Source: Lachnospiraceae bacterium (GTDB taxonomy: Bacteria; Bacillota; Clostridia; Lachnospirales; Lachnospiraceae). From it: a DNA stretch of 64,000 nt. A program made the position numbers and the translations under genes. Position 1 is the first letter of the stretch; every line of letters starts with the position of its first letter. Under the pieces are notes generated by a model, which saw only the letters and a list, made by a program, of their open reading frames with translations, was not told the DNA's origin and searched no databases. Location of the stretch: the NCBI GenBank assembly GCA_017441265.1, contig JAFRYE010000049.1:16325-80324 (forward strand). The letters are read 5' to 3'. Below, piece after piece: positions 35,782 to 44,722 of this stretch.

Positions 35782-37236
35782 ATGTGGGTGAGTGTGACAG
35801 CCTGTGCGCTTGCGCTGGCCGTGCTTTTGTTCGGTCTGGCGGGTTGTGTTACGGCGATGCGGTATTTGCCGGAGGACGAAAAGCTGCAGGGCTCTGCGAA
35901 GTGCCTGTATCTAGGGTATTTGATCGGAGTTCTGCGGCGGAGAATGTCCCGGCGCCTGCGAATTGACGATTCCGAGGAGGCTTATTTTCGGGAGATGTAC
36001 ATCAACGACCGCCCGGGAGCGAAGCGGACGGCGGATGATTGTCTGTTCGGGATGACGGTTCTCGGGATCACAGCAGTCCTTGCGACGTCGCTTTTCCTTG
36101 CGGCTCGTGCGGGCATCTTCTCGGAGAGCCGGCTTCGGCAGATCGATCGGCCGGATTCCGGTACCGGAGTTGCGAAACTGCGGGCGGTATACGGGGACGA
36201 GACGTATGATCTGTCTCTGGCGGTCGCGGAGAAGCAGATGACGCCGGAGGAGATCCGAAAGAGTGCCGCGGAGGCGGAAGAGACGATGCTGGCCGCGATT
36301 CTCGGGGAAAATGAGAGCGCGGATGAGGTGACGAAGCCGTTGACACTTCTCTCCGAAGTGCCCGGAACGCCGATTTCCGTTTCGTGGAACACATCGGATT
36401 ACCGCGTGATCGACTATGCGGGAAACGTGCATCCGGAGGCTATTGAGGGACAGAGTGAGATTGTTATCCTGACGGCAGTTCTGTCTTACGGTGAGTGGGA
36501 AGAATCCATGCAGTTACCGCTTCGGGTCGTGAGCGCTTCGGGTGATGAGTCCGGTCGCGCGAAGGAGATCGAGGAACTTCTTTTGGAGAGCGCGCGGGAG
36601 CAGGCGTATCGGGAGACCATCGATCTCCCTGGCAATTTCGGGGGAGAGAAGATCGAGTTTTACGAGGAACAGCGTTCCTATCCGGGAATCTTTATCCTTT
36701 ACGCTGTTGTTCTCGGTATCGTCCTGTTTCTTTGGTCAGTCAGCCGGAAAAAGCAGAACCGTAAGAACCGGGAGCGTCAACTGCTTCGGGACTATCCGGA
36801 AGTAGTCAGCAAACTCTCGCTGCTTTTAGAGGCCGGGTCGACAATACGGCTCGCCTGGGAGCGCGTCGTGAACGACTATCTCAGAAAACGCGACAGCCGT
36901 CCCTCTCACAGGCGATACGCCTACGAGGAAATGCTTCATACCCGCAACCGGATGTCAATGGGCATCCCGGAGGAAACGGCGTACGAGGAGTTCGGCAGAC
37001 GGTGCGGAAACATCCGCTATCTTCGCCTGGCTTCCGTGATCGTTCAGAATCTGAAAAAGGGTTCCGCCGGTATTCTGCCGTTGCTTCAGAAAGAGGCGGA
37101 AGAGGCATTTTGCGACCGCCGGGAACAGGCGAAGCAGAAAGGCGAGGAAGCCGGGACGAAACTGCTCCTTCCGATGGCCGGAATACTGGTGATCATACTT
37201 GCAATGATCCTGATTCCCGCATTTACTGCAATGTAG
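35782..37236 (+). CDS. tadC: Tad pilus platform protein TadC-like with a large N-terminal extension
   Basis: This is a 484-residue protein. The ATG (MWVSVTACALA) is chosen because AGGGGAG lies 6 bp upstream; an in-frame TTG further up has no site. The membrane segments are residues ~5-27, one near residue 95, one near residue 315 (FILYAVVLGIVLFLWSV) and a final one (PMAGILVIILAMILIPAF). Residues ~345-460 are the T2SSF domain (PEVVSKLSLLLEAGSTIRLA, then LKKGSAGILPLLQKEAEEAF). Between the second and third helices lies a ~190-residue, mainly acidic and probably extracytoplasmic insert with beta character (GTPISVSWNTSDYRVIDYAG), unusual compared with proteobacterial TadC. It is the second half of the platform pair. 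Confidence 0.85.
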   Translation: MWVSVTACALALAVLLFGLAGCVTAMRYLPEDEKLQGSAKCLYLGYLIGVLRRRMSRRLRIDDSEEAYFREMYINDRPGAKRTADDCLFGMTVLGITAVLATSLFLAARAGIFSESRLRQIDRPDSGTGVAKLRAVYGDETYDLSLAVAEKQMTPEEIRKSAAEAEETMLAAILGENESADEVTKPLTLLSEVPGTPISVSWNTSDYRVIDYAGNVHPEAIEGQSEIVILTAVLSYGEWEESMQLPLRVVSASGDESGRAKEIEELLLESAREQAYRETIDLPGNFGGEKIEFYEEQRSYPGIFILYAVVLGIVLFLWSVSRKKQNRKNRERQLLRDYPEVVSKLSLLLEAGSTIRLAWERVVNDYLRKRDSRPSHRRYAYEEMLHTRNRMSMGIPEETAYEEFGRRCGNIRYLRLASVIVQNLKKGSAGILPLLQKEAEEAFCDRREQAKQKGEEAGTKLLLPMAGILVIILAMILIPAFTAM

Positions 37237-37276
37237 GGCGCAAGCCCGTGAATCACAAAAACGGAGGAGAATACAT

Positions 37277-37474
37277 ATGAGAGAGATCATAAACGAAGTG
37301 AAAGATGTTGCGGAAAGTTTCCGCGAAGACCAACGGGGAATCGGAGTCGTCGAGATCATCCTGATATTGGTGATCCTGATCGGACTGGTCCTCATTTTCA
37401 AAAATGAGATTTCGGCGATTGTCACGTCCGCTTTCAACTCGATCAAGTTGAATTCCGAGGCAATCGTAAAATGA
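37277..37474 (+). CDS. Flp1-type type IVb pilin
   Basis: This is a 65-residue prepilin. A short charged leader (REIINEVKDVAESFREDQRG) precedes IGVVEIILILVILIGLVLIF, the hydrophobic helix with Glu at about position 5 that marks pilins processed at Gly. The small C-terminus is polar. The sequence fits the Flp1 family of Firmicutes (type IVb, processed by a TadV-type peptidase, here encoded at 40789). It is the likely major subunit. A strong GGAGGAG ribosome site precedes it, which fits a high-output structural gene. Its stop overlaps the next start (ATGA). Confidence 0.93.
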   Translation: MREIINEVKDVAESFREDQRGIGVVEIILILVILIGLVLIFKNEISAIVTSAFNSIKLNSEAIVK

Positions 37475-39759
37475 GAGACAGCGACCGGAACAGCCGGTCA
37501 GAGAAGAGAGAAAATAAATACGGCAAGGCAGGGTGCCGATTGGATGGCGCGATCACGATCCTGACGACGATCTCGGTGATGCTGATCCTGTCGCTTGTGC
37601 TTGTGAGCCTGGAATCCGCCCGACAGCAGGGTGCGGTGACGATGGTTCGCATGAACACGCAGATGGCGGCGGAATCGGTTTTGGGTGAATACTATGCTCC
37701 GCTCTTTGACGAATACGGACTGTACGGATTGTACGGCACCGATATTGAAGAGGAGCTTCGCAGCTATCTGGAAGCCTCTGCCAAGCCGTCGGAAGCTTCG
37801 GGGAAGACTTCCGATTACGGATATGCATATGAAATTGCGGATGTTGCACTTGCCCGATCCGTGGGACTGTTGTACGGCGGAGCGAGTATCTGCAAAAATC
37901 AGATGATAGAGGAAGGCGCGGTTTCCGGGGCGCAGGATCTGGCGGAAATGTTGCTGCGGGCGGTGAATCTGCTGAAGGATTCGGAGAGTGTTGTGGATGT
38001 TTTGGATCGGCAGCAGAAAGTGGAACTGCAGCTTTCGAAATATGATGAAAAGATGCTGGAATTGATGAAGTGGATCGACGGGCTGGAGACCGACAAGACC
38101 GGCGTTGTATTCCAAAAAGACGGGACGGTTAAGACTCATTCACAGTTTGTGAAACGAGCCGTCAACGGAACTGTGAGCGCGGAAAGCGTTCACATGAACA
38201 ACGAAGCCGTGTTTCGTCAGCTGGAGTCGAAATACACGAACATAACGGCGGAGGCCAATGCGGTAGCAAAGTTGTTGGCCGCAGTTACCACTGCCGACGA
38301 TGACCGTTGGACGCTGATCCAATATCGGCATGCGAAACTTGCGGTGGCTGTTCAGGCGGCATCGATCGGAGCGGAAAAGGCGCTTCCCATCATTGACGAA
38401 CTGATCGAGTTGCAGGACACGATGCGTCCGATGGTCCGGGAGTACGAGAAATTCCTGGAAAACATGAAATCCGCCGTGGACGAAGACCTGTACGAATCGC
38501 TGGAGAGCACGTTGAAGACAATGAAGACTTACGTAGGCTTGACTCCGGATGCCAAAACTTACGATTTTGCCGGGATGAAAGCAACGTTAAGCAACGATTA
38601 TGCCATTCTCTCGGAAGTTCGAAGCATGGTGACAATCACGCCGAAGCTGCTGACAGAGTGGAAGACATTGTACTCGGTTCTGCCGAATAAGGTTACCGGC
38701 TACAGTCTGGATCATCTGGAGATTGACTATTCCCTGCTACGCAAATCATCGGCGTCTGAGACGTCGTTCTGGGCAATGGTGAAAAGTGCGGTGACGAGTG
38801 GGATCGTAGGCGGCGTGTACTCCGACGATACGGAGCTATCAAAAACATCAATCTGGTTTCAACCGAATCTGCCGTCAACCATGTCACTCGGGGATCTGGA
38901 CAGCCTGTATGTGTTTCCGGAACTGGAAGAGGGCGGAAGTGTCGGAGTCGGGCTTTTAAAGAGCCTTCTGCAGGGCAATCTGCTGCGGAATCTGATGAAC
39001 AGGCTGGCGGACGGAATTGTCGAGATGTCGGAGAAGATCCTGCTGATCGCGTATATGGCGGACCATATGTCCTGCTTTGCGGACAGCTCATTTTCCGGAG
39101 TGATGCATTACGAACAGGAATACCTGTTGTACGGAAGCAGGTCGGATTCCGCCAACCAGAAATCGGCGACCAAGAGTATCCTGGGAATCCGGGTATTGAT
39201 GAACATTTTACACGTGTTTACGGATACCGCAAAAAAGGCCGAGGCGCTTGCGGTAGCGACGGAACTGCTGTCGGTGATCCCGCTGCCGATCCTGATCAAA
39301 CTGACGGAGTACGTGATCTTGGTCATATGGGCGGTTCAAAATGCGTACCTCGAAACCGCGGAACTGATCGCGGGAAAGTCGGTACCGCTCGCGGTCACTT
39401 CCGAAAGCTTCCAGCTTTCCCTGACGGAGGCGGTATCCATGACGAAGGCAAAGCGTTTGGAGCGGGCGGAACAATACGTGGCCGAGAAAGGATTCCGGAT
39501 CGGATACCGGCAATACCTGCTTTTGTTAATGATGTTCCGAAGTTCCGATACACTGACGGTACGGGCGCTCGATCTGATCCAGCTCAACATTCGTGCAAAA
39601 TACGAGCCAAAGTTCCTGATCCGAGATTGTGTGTACGGCTTTGAAGCAACGGTGACAGCGGATATCCCGGCGTTGTATACGGGAGTCGCATTCGGTGACG
39701 ATCAAGGTGCTGACATTACAGAATACTCCATACAGGAGAAGTGCGCGGTCTCATACTGA
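37471..39759 (+). CDS. DUF5702-like Tad-associated membrane-anchored protein
   Basis: This is a 762-residue protein. A basic N-terminus is followed by one helix (AITILTTISVMLILSLVLVS) and then ESARQQGAVTMVRMNTQMAAESVLGEY, which resembles the TadG/TadE-type start of minor pilins. The rest is a long helical extracytoplasmic domain with one or two further hydrophobic stretches near residues 590-630. The position (directly after Flp1) and the start match DUF5702 proteins of Lachnospiraceae Tad loci (from memory). It may be a pilus tip or periplasmic scaffold; no enzymatic motif is visible. Confidence 0.8.
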   Translation: MRDSDRNSRSEKRENKYGKAGCRLDGAITILTTISVMLILSLVLVSLESARQQGAVTMVRMNTQMAAESVLGEYYAPLFDEYGLYGLYGTDIEEELRSYLEASAKPSEASGKTSDYGYAYEIADVALARSVGLLYGGASICKNQMIEEGAVSGAQDLAEMLLRAVNLLKDSESVVDVLDRQQKVELQLSKYDEKMLELMKWIDGLETDKTGVVFQKDGTVKTHSQFVKRAVNGTVSAESVHMNNEAVFRQLESKYTNITAEANAVAKLLAAVTTADDDRWTLIQYRHAKLAVAVQAASIGAEKALPIIDELIELQDTMRPMVREYEKFLENMKSAVDEDLYESLESTLKTMKTYVGLTPDAKTYDFAGMKATLSNDYAILSEVRSMVTITPKLLTEWKTLYSVLPNKVTGYSLDHLEIDYSLLRKSSASETSFWAMVKSAVTSGIVGGVYSDDTELSKTSIWFQPNLPSTMSLGDLDSLYVFPELEEGGSVGVGLLKSLLQGNLLRNLMNRLADGIVEMSEKILLIAYMADHMSCFADSSFSGVMHYEQEYLLYGSRSDSANQKSATKSILGIRVLMNILHVFTDTAKKAEALAVATELLSVIPLPILIKLTEYVILVIWAVQNAYLETAELIAGKSVPLAVTSESFQLSLTEAVSMTKAKRLERAEQYVAEKGFRIGYRQYLLLLMMFRSSDTLTVRALDLIQLNIRAKYEPKFLIRDCVYGFEATVTADIPALYTGVAFGDDQGADITEYSIQEKCAVSY

Positions 39760-39879
39760 GGCGCGCTCCTCTCCGACAGCTATCCCGAACGTAATCATGT
39801 TACTGCTTTCTTTCTCCGGGGGGCGTATCGGGATGGTTGTCTGAGGGGAGCACGCGGGATTGTGCGAGGGGAGACGAAG

Positions 39880-40764
39880 ATGAAGAACAGGAACACAGAT
39901 GTGCGGCGTACGATGACGGACGGCTCATTGACCGTGGAAGCCTCGTTCGTGGTTCCGGTGGCGTTCTTTGCCGTGTATCTGTTTTTGCAATTGTTTATTT
40001 TCCAACGGATCCAGAGCGATATGCAGGCGGCGATGAACAATGTTGTTCGCGAGTTGGCGGAGTACGGAACACCGTGCTCGCAGCTGTCGTCGCTCACCGA
40101 TACGCAGGCGGAGGACCTGTTCGCCAAGATGGGGATCGACACCGCGGTCGGGCGGGTCGCGGGGGAATCCTATATGGGATATCTGCTGCGCCGAGAGATC
40201 GAGGATGAGGAATGGATCGGCTGGATACAGAACGGGACAAGCGGGATCGATGTTTCCGGCAGTTCGATGTATGACCGGGACGGCAAGGTCGTGATGGCCG
40301 TGGAATATCGGTTTGCTCCGCAGAATTCTCTGTTCGGGGCGCTTGCACTTTCGGTGGAACAGCGCACCGAAGCACAGAGTTTCTACGGCAGAGAGCGAAA
40401 AGTGAAAGAGAAGCCGGACGAGGACGAAGATGATGCGGAAGACGAGTACGTTTACGTAGCTGCCAACGGCGGGGTGTATCATTTGTCAAGCACATGCACC
40501 TACCTGAAGATTGTGATCCGGGAAATCGCGCCGTCCGAGATATCGACAGCCCGTAACAAAAACGGCGAAAAATACCGTCCCTGTACGTATTGTGATCACA
40601 CTCCCGTCGGGAAGACAGTATTTATCACCGACTACGGAAACCGATATCACACCACGATATCGTGCGGCGAATTGAAGCGCACATATGAGAAGATTACGAA
40701 AGAGGACGCAGAGGAAAAGGGACTTCGGGCATGCCGCAAATGCGGCGCAGAATCCGAATCCTGA
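39880..40764 (+). CDS. TadE-like minor pilin with a C-terminal cysteine-pair domain
   Basis: This is a 294-residue protein. The ATG (MKNRNTDVRRT) is preferred over an upstream GTG because GAGGGGAG lies before it. The TadE-type segment is TDGSLTVEASFVVPVAFFAVYLFLQLFIF (Thr-Val-Glu-Ala-Ser before the helix). The C-terminal 110 residues carry two similar cysteine units: YHLSSTCTYLK with YRPCTYCDH, and YHTTISCGELKR with LRACRKCGAE. Each pairs one Cys with a CxxC, like a metal site of the Ada-type zinc fold. This domain would be outside the membrane. A hairpin or metal-binding role is inference. Confidence 0.85.
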   Translation: MKNRNTDVRRTMTDGSLTVEASFVVPVAFFAVYLFLQLFIFQRIQSDMQAAMNNVVRELAEYGTPCSQLSSLTDTQAEDLFAKMGIDTAVGRVAGESYMGYLLRREIEDEEWIGWIQNGTSGIDVSGSSMYDRDGKVVMAVEYRFAPQNSLFGALALSVEQRTEAQSFYGRERKVKEKPDEDEDDAEDEYVYVAANGGVYHLSSTCTYLKIVIREIAPSEISTARNKNGEKYRPCTYCDHTPVGKTVFITDYGNRYHTTISCGELKRTYEKITKEDAEEKGLRACRKCGAESES

Positions 40765-40788
40765 CCTTTAAAACGAGGAGGCGAAGAG

Positions 40789-41250
40789 ATGTTGCCGGGG
40801 GATTGGTTTACACTGGGGATCATCGGCATGGTTACGTCGGTAGGAGCCATATACGACGTGCGTACGAGAAAGGTCCCGCTGCGGCTTTTGATCATCGGAG
40901 CGACCGGCGTGATAATCGGTTGTTTTATGCCGTGTGCGTTGCCGTGGAACGAGAGGCTGATCGGTCTGATACCGGGAATTGTCCTTGTGTTTATCAGCTG
41001 TTTCAGCAAAGCAATCGGAAAAGGAGACGCCTGTCTTGTCGTTCTGTACGGAGCCGGAACAGGCTTTACGAGATCATGTCTTTTTCTGCTGATGACATTT
41101 GTATGCCTGATGCCGGCGGCCCTTTTGATGGTCGCCGTTAAGAAGAAAAATAAGAAGGATACGATACCGTTCTACCCGTTTGCGGCTGTGGGATTTGCAA
41201 TATTGGTTGTCTCGATCGTGACGCAGATCCGCGCGGGAGTCGGGGGGTGA
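40789..41250 (+). CDS. tadV: TadV/CpaA-type prepilin peptidase
   Basis: This is a 153-residue membrane protein with about five helices. The two catalytic Asp residues of the A24 aspartic prepilin peptidases are visible: GAIYDVRTRKVP (first) and KAIGKGDACLVV (GxGD motif, second). It lacks the N-terminal methyltransferase half of PilD, as expected for TadV. It should cut the leader of the Flp1 pilin and of the TadE-like minor pilins in this operon. It follows the TadE-like gene by 24 bp and its stop overlaps the next start region (TGATG). Confidence 0.92.
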   Translation: MLPGDWFTLGIIGMVTSVGAIYDVRTRKVPLRLLIIGATGVIIGCFMPCALPWNERLIGLIPGIVLVFISCFSKAIGKGDACLVVLYGAGTGFTRSCLFLLMTFVCLMPAALLMVAVKKKNKKDTIPFYPFAAVGFAILVVSIVTQIRAGVGG

Positions 41251-41861
41251 TGGCAGTGTTGAAGAATCGAACTTTCCGCGGGCGGGAGCTGGATGCTTCC
41301 TATACGGTTGAAGCAGTATTTATCGTGCCTTTCGTATCGGTGCTGATCGTGATCCTTGTGAACATGGCACTGTATCTAAGGGATGTTTCCGCGGCAGAGG
41401 CTTTGGCGGAGCGTGTTGCCGAAGACGCCAGAGCACTGATCCTCAACGACGAGGAACCCCGCAAAAAGCAGGTGATGTATGAGAGGAAACTGAAGCAGTC
41501 CGTGTTTCAGCGATGGTTTGCCGGGCAGAAGACGGAGGATGCGAACACGATGACAGAATACCTTCGGGAATTGTGCGAAGATCGATTCTGGGTCAGTCGG
41601 GCAGAATTCTGCGACGTCGAGATTGACGGAAGTGAAATCCGGGTGAAGATCCGGTTGGTGTCCGAATCCGAGATCCCCGCACTGGGGACGGCGCTGTCGA
41701 AGCGCTGGTTTTCCGATGAGATCTGCCGAAACATACGATGCGTGGATGTACCGTTGCGCACCCGGATATATGCGGCTGTCATGGAAAGCGGAAGTCAGGT
41801 CAAGGGTATCGGTACGGTTTTGGAAAAACTCAGCGAGATTGTGAATCGCCTGAAACCGTAA
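41250..41861 (+). CDS. TadE-like minor pilin 2
   Basis: This is a 203-residue protein. The ATG overlapping the tadV stop is chosen; a GTG one codon earlier is possible. The N-terminus is ELDASYTVEAVFIVPFVSVL (TadE signature Thr-Val-Glu-Ala before the helix), and the helix continues to about residue 45. The soluble C-terminal part is mixed alpha/beta and unremarkable, with KRWFSDEICRN near the end. It is a partner of the Flp1 pilus, probably a minor subunit or initiator. The next gene follows after 29 bp. Confidence 0.85.
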   Translation: MAVLKNRTFRGRELDASYTVEAVFIVPFVSVLIVILVNMALYLRDVSAAEALAERVAEDARALILNDEEPRKKQVMYERKLKQSVFQRWFAGQKTEDANTMTEYLRELCEDRFWVSRAEFCDVEIDGSEIRVKIRLVSESEIPALGTALSKRWFSDEICRNIRCVDVPLRTRIYAAVMESGSQVKGIGTVLEKLSEIVNRLKP

Positions 41862-41890
41862 GGGCGTTAGGCGAAATACGGAGACGGAAT

Positions 41891-42670
41891 ATGTATGAGT
41901 TGCAATATGAGAGAGTCAACGAGCTTGAGGAGTCGGTCCTGATCTTTCGGGGACTGCCGGAGGAGGACTCGTTTGAGGAGGAGATGCTCGGGCATAATGT
42001 AATTGCCGGAATGCTTCCGATGCGGACGCTGCGGATCGCGGGAGAGAAACTCCGCCGGTATCGGACGGACGGGTGCAGTTCGCTTCAGGAGAGTTTGCTC
42101 GGCAGGAAACTGACGGGAGATGAATTCCGGCGGTTGATGACGATGATCTTTGCCTGCGTTGCGGAGGGAAAGAAATACCTGCTTCGGGAGGAGAGCTATG
42201 TCCTGAAACCGGATTGCATTTTCGTGCGCAACGATACCGGAACGCCGGAGCTGGTCTACTGTCCGGAATATGAGAAGTCCATTTCAATTCAACTGCGGGA
42301 GCTGTCCGACTGGTTCCTCATTTACATCGATTCCGCCGACTCGGCTGCGGTGTTCTCGGGCTATGCCTTCCACATCATGAGCCATGAGTCGGGAAGCACG
42401 ATGCAGCGCATCCTCGGCGCCATTTCCGGGGAACAGCCGCAGATTTCGACCGTGGCGGAGACGCCGACAACCGGAGCGAAGGAGTACCGGGAGTACGCGG
42501 AACCGGCGGAGATTACGACGATCGCCGGGAACGGCAGTGTTTCGGAGGTTTCGTACGGGAGGCCGCAGTCCGCGAAAAAGAAGAAGGGAATCCGGGGGTG
42601 GCTTTCCTTCTTCGGGGGACTTTCCGTCCTTTTCGGGCTGCTTTTGACGCTTCTTTGGGCAATCGGATAA
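41891..42670 (+). CDS. DUF6382-like protein with a C-terminal membrane anchor and no FHA domain
   Basis: This is a 259-residue protein. The ATG (MYELQYERVNELE) has a GGAGAC site before it. Residues 1-165 form the DUF6382-like region (VLIFRGLPEEDSFEEEMLGH, then YLLREESYVLKPDCIFVRND). In relatives I remember, this domain is followed by an FHA phosphothreonine-binding domain. Here a short Pro/Thr/Ala linker leads instead to a basic stretch (SAKKKKGIRGW) and one hydrophobic helix (GLSVLFGLLLTLLWAIG). It is the last gene of the Tad operon. A regulatory role linked to phosphorylation is likely in the family, but the missing FHA domain makes it uncertain here. Confidence 0.75.
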   Translation: MYELQYERVNELEESVLIFRGLPEEDSFEEEMLGHNVIAGMLPMRTLRIAGEKLRRYRTDGCSSLQESLLGRKLTGDEFRRLMTMIFACVAEGKKYLLREESYVLKPDCIFVRNDTGTPELVYCPEYEKSISIQLRELSDWFLIYIDSADSAAVFSGYAFHIMSHESGSTMQRILGAISGEQPQISTVAETPTTGAKEYREYAEPAEITTIAGNGSVSEVSYGRPQSAKKKKGIRGWLSFFGGLSVLFGLLLTLLWAIG

Positions 42671-42716
42671 GCGGCCGCAAAGCGGCTTGAAACAAGGCTT
42701 GATGACGCTTCCGGCA

Positions 42717-42746
42717 TTGACAAATGAGCCGTTCGTCTGTTACAAT
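42717..42746 (+). promoter_or_regulatory. Promoter of the cytidylate-kinase-like gene
   Basis: A perfect TTGACA, 18 bp and TACAAT are seen, with TG-T before the -10. Confidence 0.8.
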
Positions 42747-42802
42747 AAAGGTGTCCTCAGGGGAAGGAGGAGGTCGCAGGCGGCGGTGTAGCAGAGGACG
42801 GG

Positions 42803-43432
42803 ATGCGACCGAAACAGACGATGAAGAGAATCATTACAATCAGTCGTGAGTGCGGAAGCGGCGGACGTACAATCGGACGAAAATTGGCGGAGAAACTCGG
42901 GTATGCGTTCTATGACAAGGAACTGATCGACCGGGTAGCCAAGGAGAGCGGACTTGCGAAGGAGTTTATCGAGGAGCAGGGCGAGCACATTACCGGAAGC
43001 CTTTTGTTCAATATCGCAAGCAATATGACGTATGCCGGACAGGTTTTCGGCGGCCATATGCTGCCGCTGCAGGATCAGTTGTATGTCGTTCAGAGCGACA
43101 TCATCAAGGAGATTGCCGAGAAAGAGGCCTGCGTAATCGTAGGTCGTTGTGCGGACTACATTTTGAAGGATCGGACAGATGCCCTTCATGTGTTTATCCA
43201 TGCGAAGACGGAAGATAAGATCGAGCGGGCAGTCAAGGATTACGGCTTTGATCCGGACGGAGTGGAGAAGAGTCTCCGCAAGAAGGACAAGGCGAGAGCC
43301 AATCACTATCGGTACTACACCGATGCCGAGTGGGGCAAGACGCAGAATTATGACATTACGCTGAATTCGAGTACTTGCGGACTGGACGGCTGCGTGGATA
43401 TTCTGTACATGATAGCGACGAAGGAAGATTGA
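42803..43432 (+). CDS. Cytidylate-kinase-like P-loop protein
   Basis: This is a 209-residue soluble protein. Its P-loop region (IITISRECGSGGRTIGRKLAEKLG) has the altered loop of the cytidylate-kinase-like family (Ser-Gly-Gly-Arg-Thr in place of Gly-Lys-Ser/Thr), followed by FYDKELIDRVAKESG. A second conserved stretch is ACVIVGRCADYIL. A Lys/Arg-rich lid (KSLRKKDKARANHYRYYT) and a C-terminal DITLNSS segment complete it. Family members act on nucleoside monophosphates or have unknown substrates. The ATG at 42803 has a better ribosome site than the internal one at 42821. It has its own promoter and terminator. Confidence 0.88.
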   Translation: MRPKQTMKRIITISRECGSGGRTIGRKLAEKLGYAFYDKELIDRVAKESGLAKEFIEEQGEHITGSLLFNIASNMTYAGQVFGGHMLPLQDQLYVVQSDIIKEIAEKEACVIVGRCADYILKDRTDALHVFIHAKTEDKIERAVKDYGFDPDGVEKSLRKKDKARANHYRYYTDAEWGKTQNYDITLNSSTCGLDGCVDILYMIATKED

Positions 43433-43461
43433 TCATTTTCCGAGAGACGGTTAAGGCAGTA

Positions 43462-43492
43462 AAAAAGGCAATCGCGAGATTGCCTTTTTGTG
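43462..43492. terminator. Bidirectional terminator between 42803 and 43516 genes
   Basis: AAAAAGGCAATC, a GCGA loop and GATTGCCTTTTT: a symmetric hairpin with A- and T-runs, serving both convergent genes. Confidence 0.92.
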
Positions 43493-43515
43493 TTCTTCGG
43501 GATTCGTTATTGTTG

Positions 43516-44445
43516 TTACGGCTGAAGTTTCTTGCCGTTGACCGTCACCAGCGCGTCCTCTTTGAGCGTTTGGGAAGCCGAGAGGATCGGATCGTCCGAG
43601 GAGGTGATGTCGATGATGCCGGAATCAAAGTTCACCGTGCCTTCGCTCTTGATGCCGGTGTTCTTGGATTTGATCGTGATCGTGCCGCCCGTGAAGTTCA
43701 CGGAGTGAACGGCGTAGATCGCTTCGTCGCCGGCGTTAACGTTGATGACGCCGCCCTTGATGTTGATGTAACCGAGGCTGGCCTTCTCGCTGTTGGTCGA
43801 CTTGATGCCGTCCTCGCCGGCCTTGATGGTGAGCACGCCGCCGGAGATTACGAGGTAATCTTTGCCGCGGAGAGCGTGATTCTTGGCGGTGACATTGATG
43901 ACGCCGCCCTCGATCGTGAGGGTGTCGCTCGAAGTGATACCGTTGTAACTGTTGGCGTTGACAACGAGCTTGCCGTCACCGTCGCCGCGGATCAGAAGCG
44001 GGCACTTCGAAAGGATTGCCGCATCGGGTGCGTCGTCGAGGAGCGAGGAGTCTTTCTGCTCGCCCTGTTCGATCATCTCCGTGTACGTGTGGTTGTCGGT
44101 GATGATGTTCTGGGTCTTTTCTTTGAGCGTCAGGATCGCCATCGAGCAGGAGCGGACAACGATCGGTGAAGTCTTGGAACTGGTCAGGTTCAGATCGTCC
44201 AGGATCAGGTTGACCGGCTTGCCGTCGGGTGCATCGATGATGATGTTGCCCTCGACGCAGCTTCCGGTCAGCGTGTAGGTTCCGCTCACGTTGATCGTGA
44301 GGGTGGTCCCGTCGATGCTGACGCCGATCAGATCCGAGACGATCTTATCGTCGGAAAAGGTTATCTTTTTTTCGTCCGTGCTTCCGCAACCGGCGAGAAA
44401 TACCGCCGCACAGAGGGCAAGGATGAGAAGTATTTGTCGTTTCAT
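43516..44445 (-). CDS. Cthe_2159-like (DUF4353) carbohydrate-binding lipoprotein
   Basis: This is a 309-residue lipoprotein. The signal peptide ends at FLAGCGSTD (Cys20). The remaining protein is a right-handed beta-helix by pattern: short Gly/Asn-rich rungs such as TLTIEGGVINVTAKNHALRG, GYINIKGGVINVNAG and TGGTITIKSKNTGIKSEG. This matches the Cthe_2159 family (PF14262), a calcium-dependent cellulose- or polygalacturonate-binding fold. It has a strong promoter of its own on the minus strand and shares a terminator with the convergent gene. Surface polysaccharide binding is the likely role. Confidence 0.9.
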   Translation of the reverse strand: MKRQILLILALCAAVFLAGCGSTDEKKITFSDDKIVSDLIGVSIDGTTLTINVSGTYTLTGSCVEGNIIIDAPDGKPVNLILDDLNLTSSKTSPIVVRSCSMAILTLKEKTQNIITDNHTYTEMIEQGEQKDSSLLDDAPDAAILSKCPLLIRGDGDGKLVVNANSYNGITSSDTLTIEGGVINVTAKNHALRGKDYLVISGGVLTIKAGEDGIKSTNSEKASLGYINIKGGVINVNAGDEAIYAVHSVNFTGGTITIKSKNTGIKSEGTVNFDSGIIDITSSDDPILSASQTLKEDALVTVNGKKLQP

Positions 44446-44490
44446 CGGTTGTAACCTCCATCAGGAACGGAACAATCGTCCATTATCGCT

Positions 44491-44519
44491 ATTGTATTCA
44501 AATCTGCTGTGTCTGTCAA
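44491..44519 (-). promoter_or_regulatory. Promoter of the Cthe_2159-like gene
   Basis: On the minus strand TTGACA, 17 bp and TACAAT are seen, near consensus. Confidence 0.85.
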
Positions 44520-44587
44520 AACAAATCACAAAAAAAACATCAGATTGTATCACTTTGCGGAAAATGCCTGAGGGCGGTCTCATTTTA

Positions 44588-44616
44588 TTGACAGAGACGG
44601 GAACATAATATACAAT
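44588..44616 (+). promoter_or_regulatory. Promoter of the acyltransferase gene
   Basis: TTGACA, 17 bp and TACAAT are seen, near consensus and divergent from the Cthe_2159-like promoter. Confidence 0.85.
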
Positions 44617-44722
44617 ATCAGCGTGTCGGCACAGAGGGAAAATGCGGAACGAAAGCCGACATAATGAGGATTTTACGAAGAGACGGTTGTTCGTAACCCG
44701 TTAACAAGGGAGACAACAGAAT

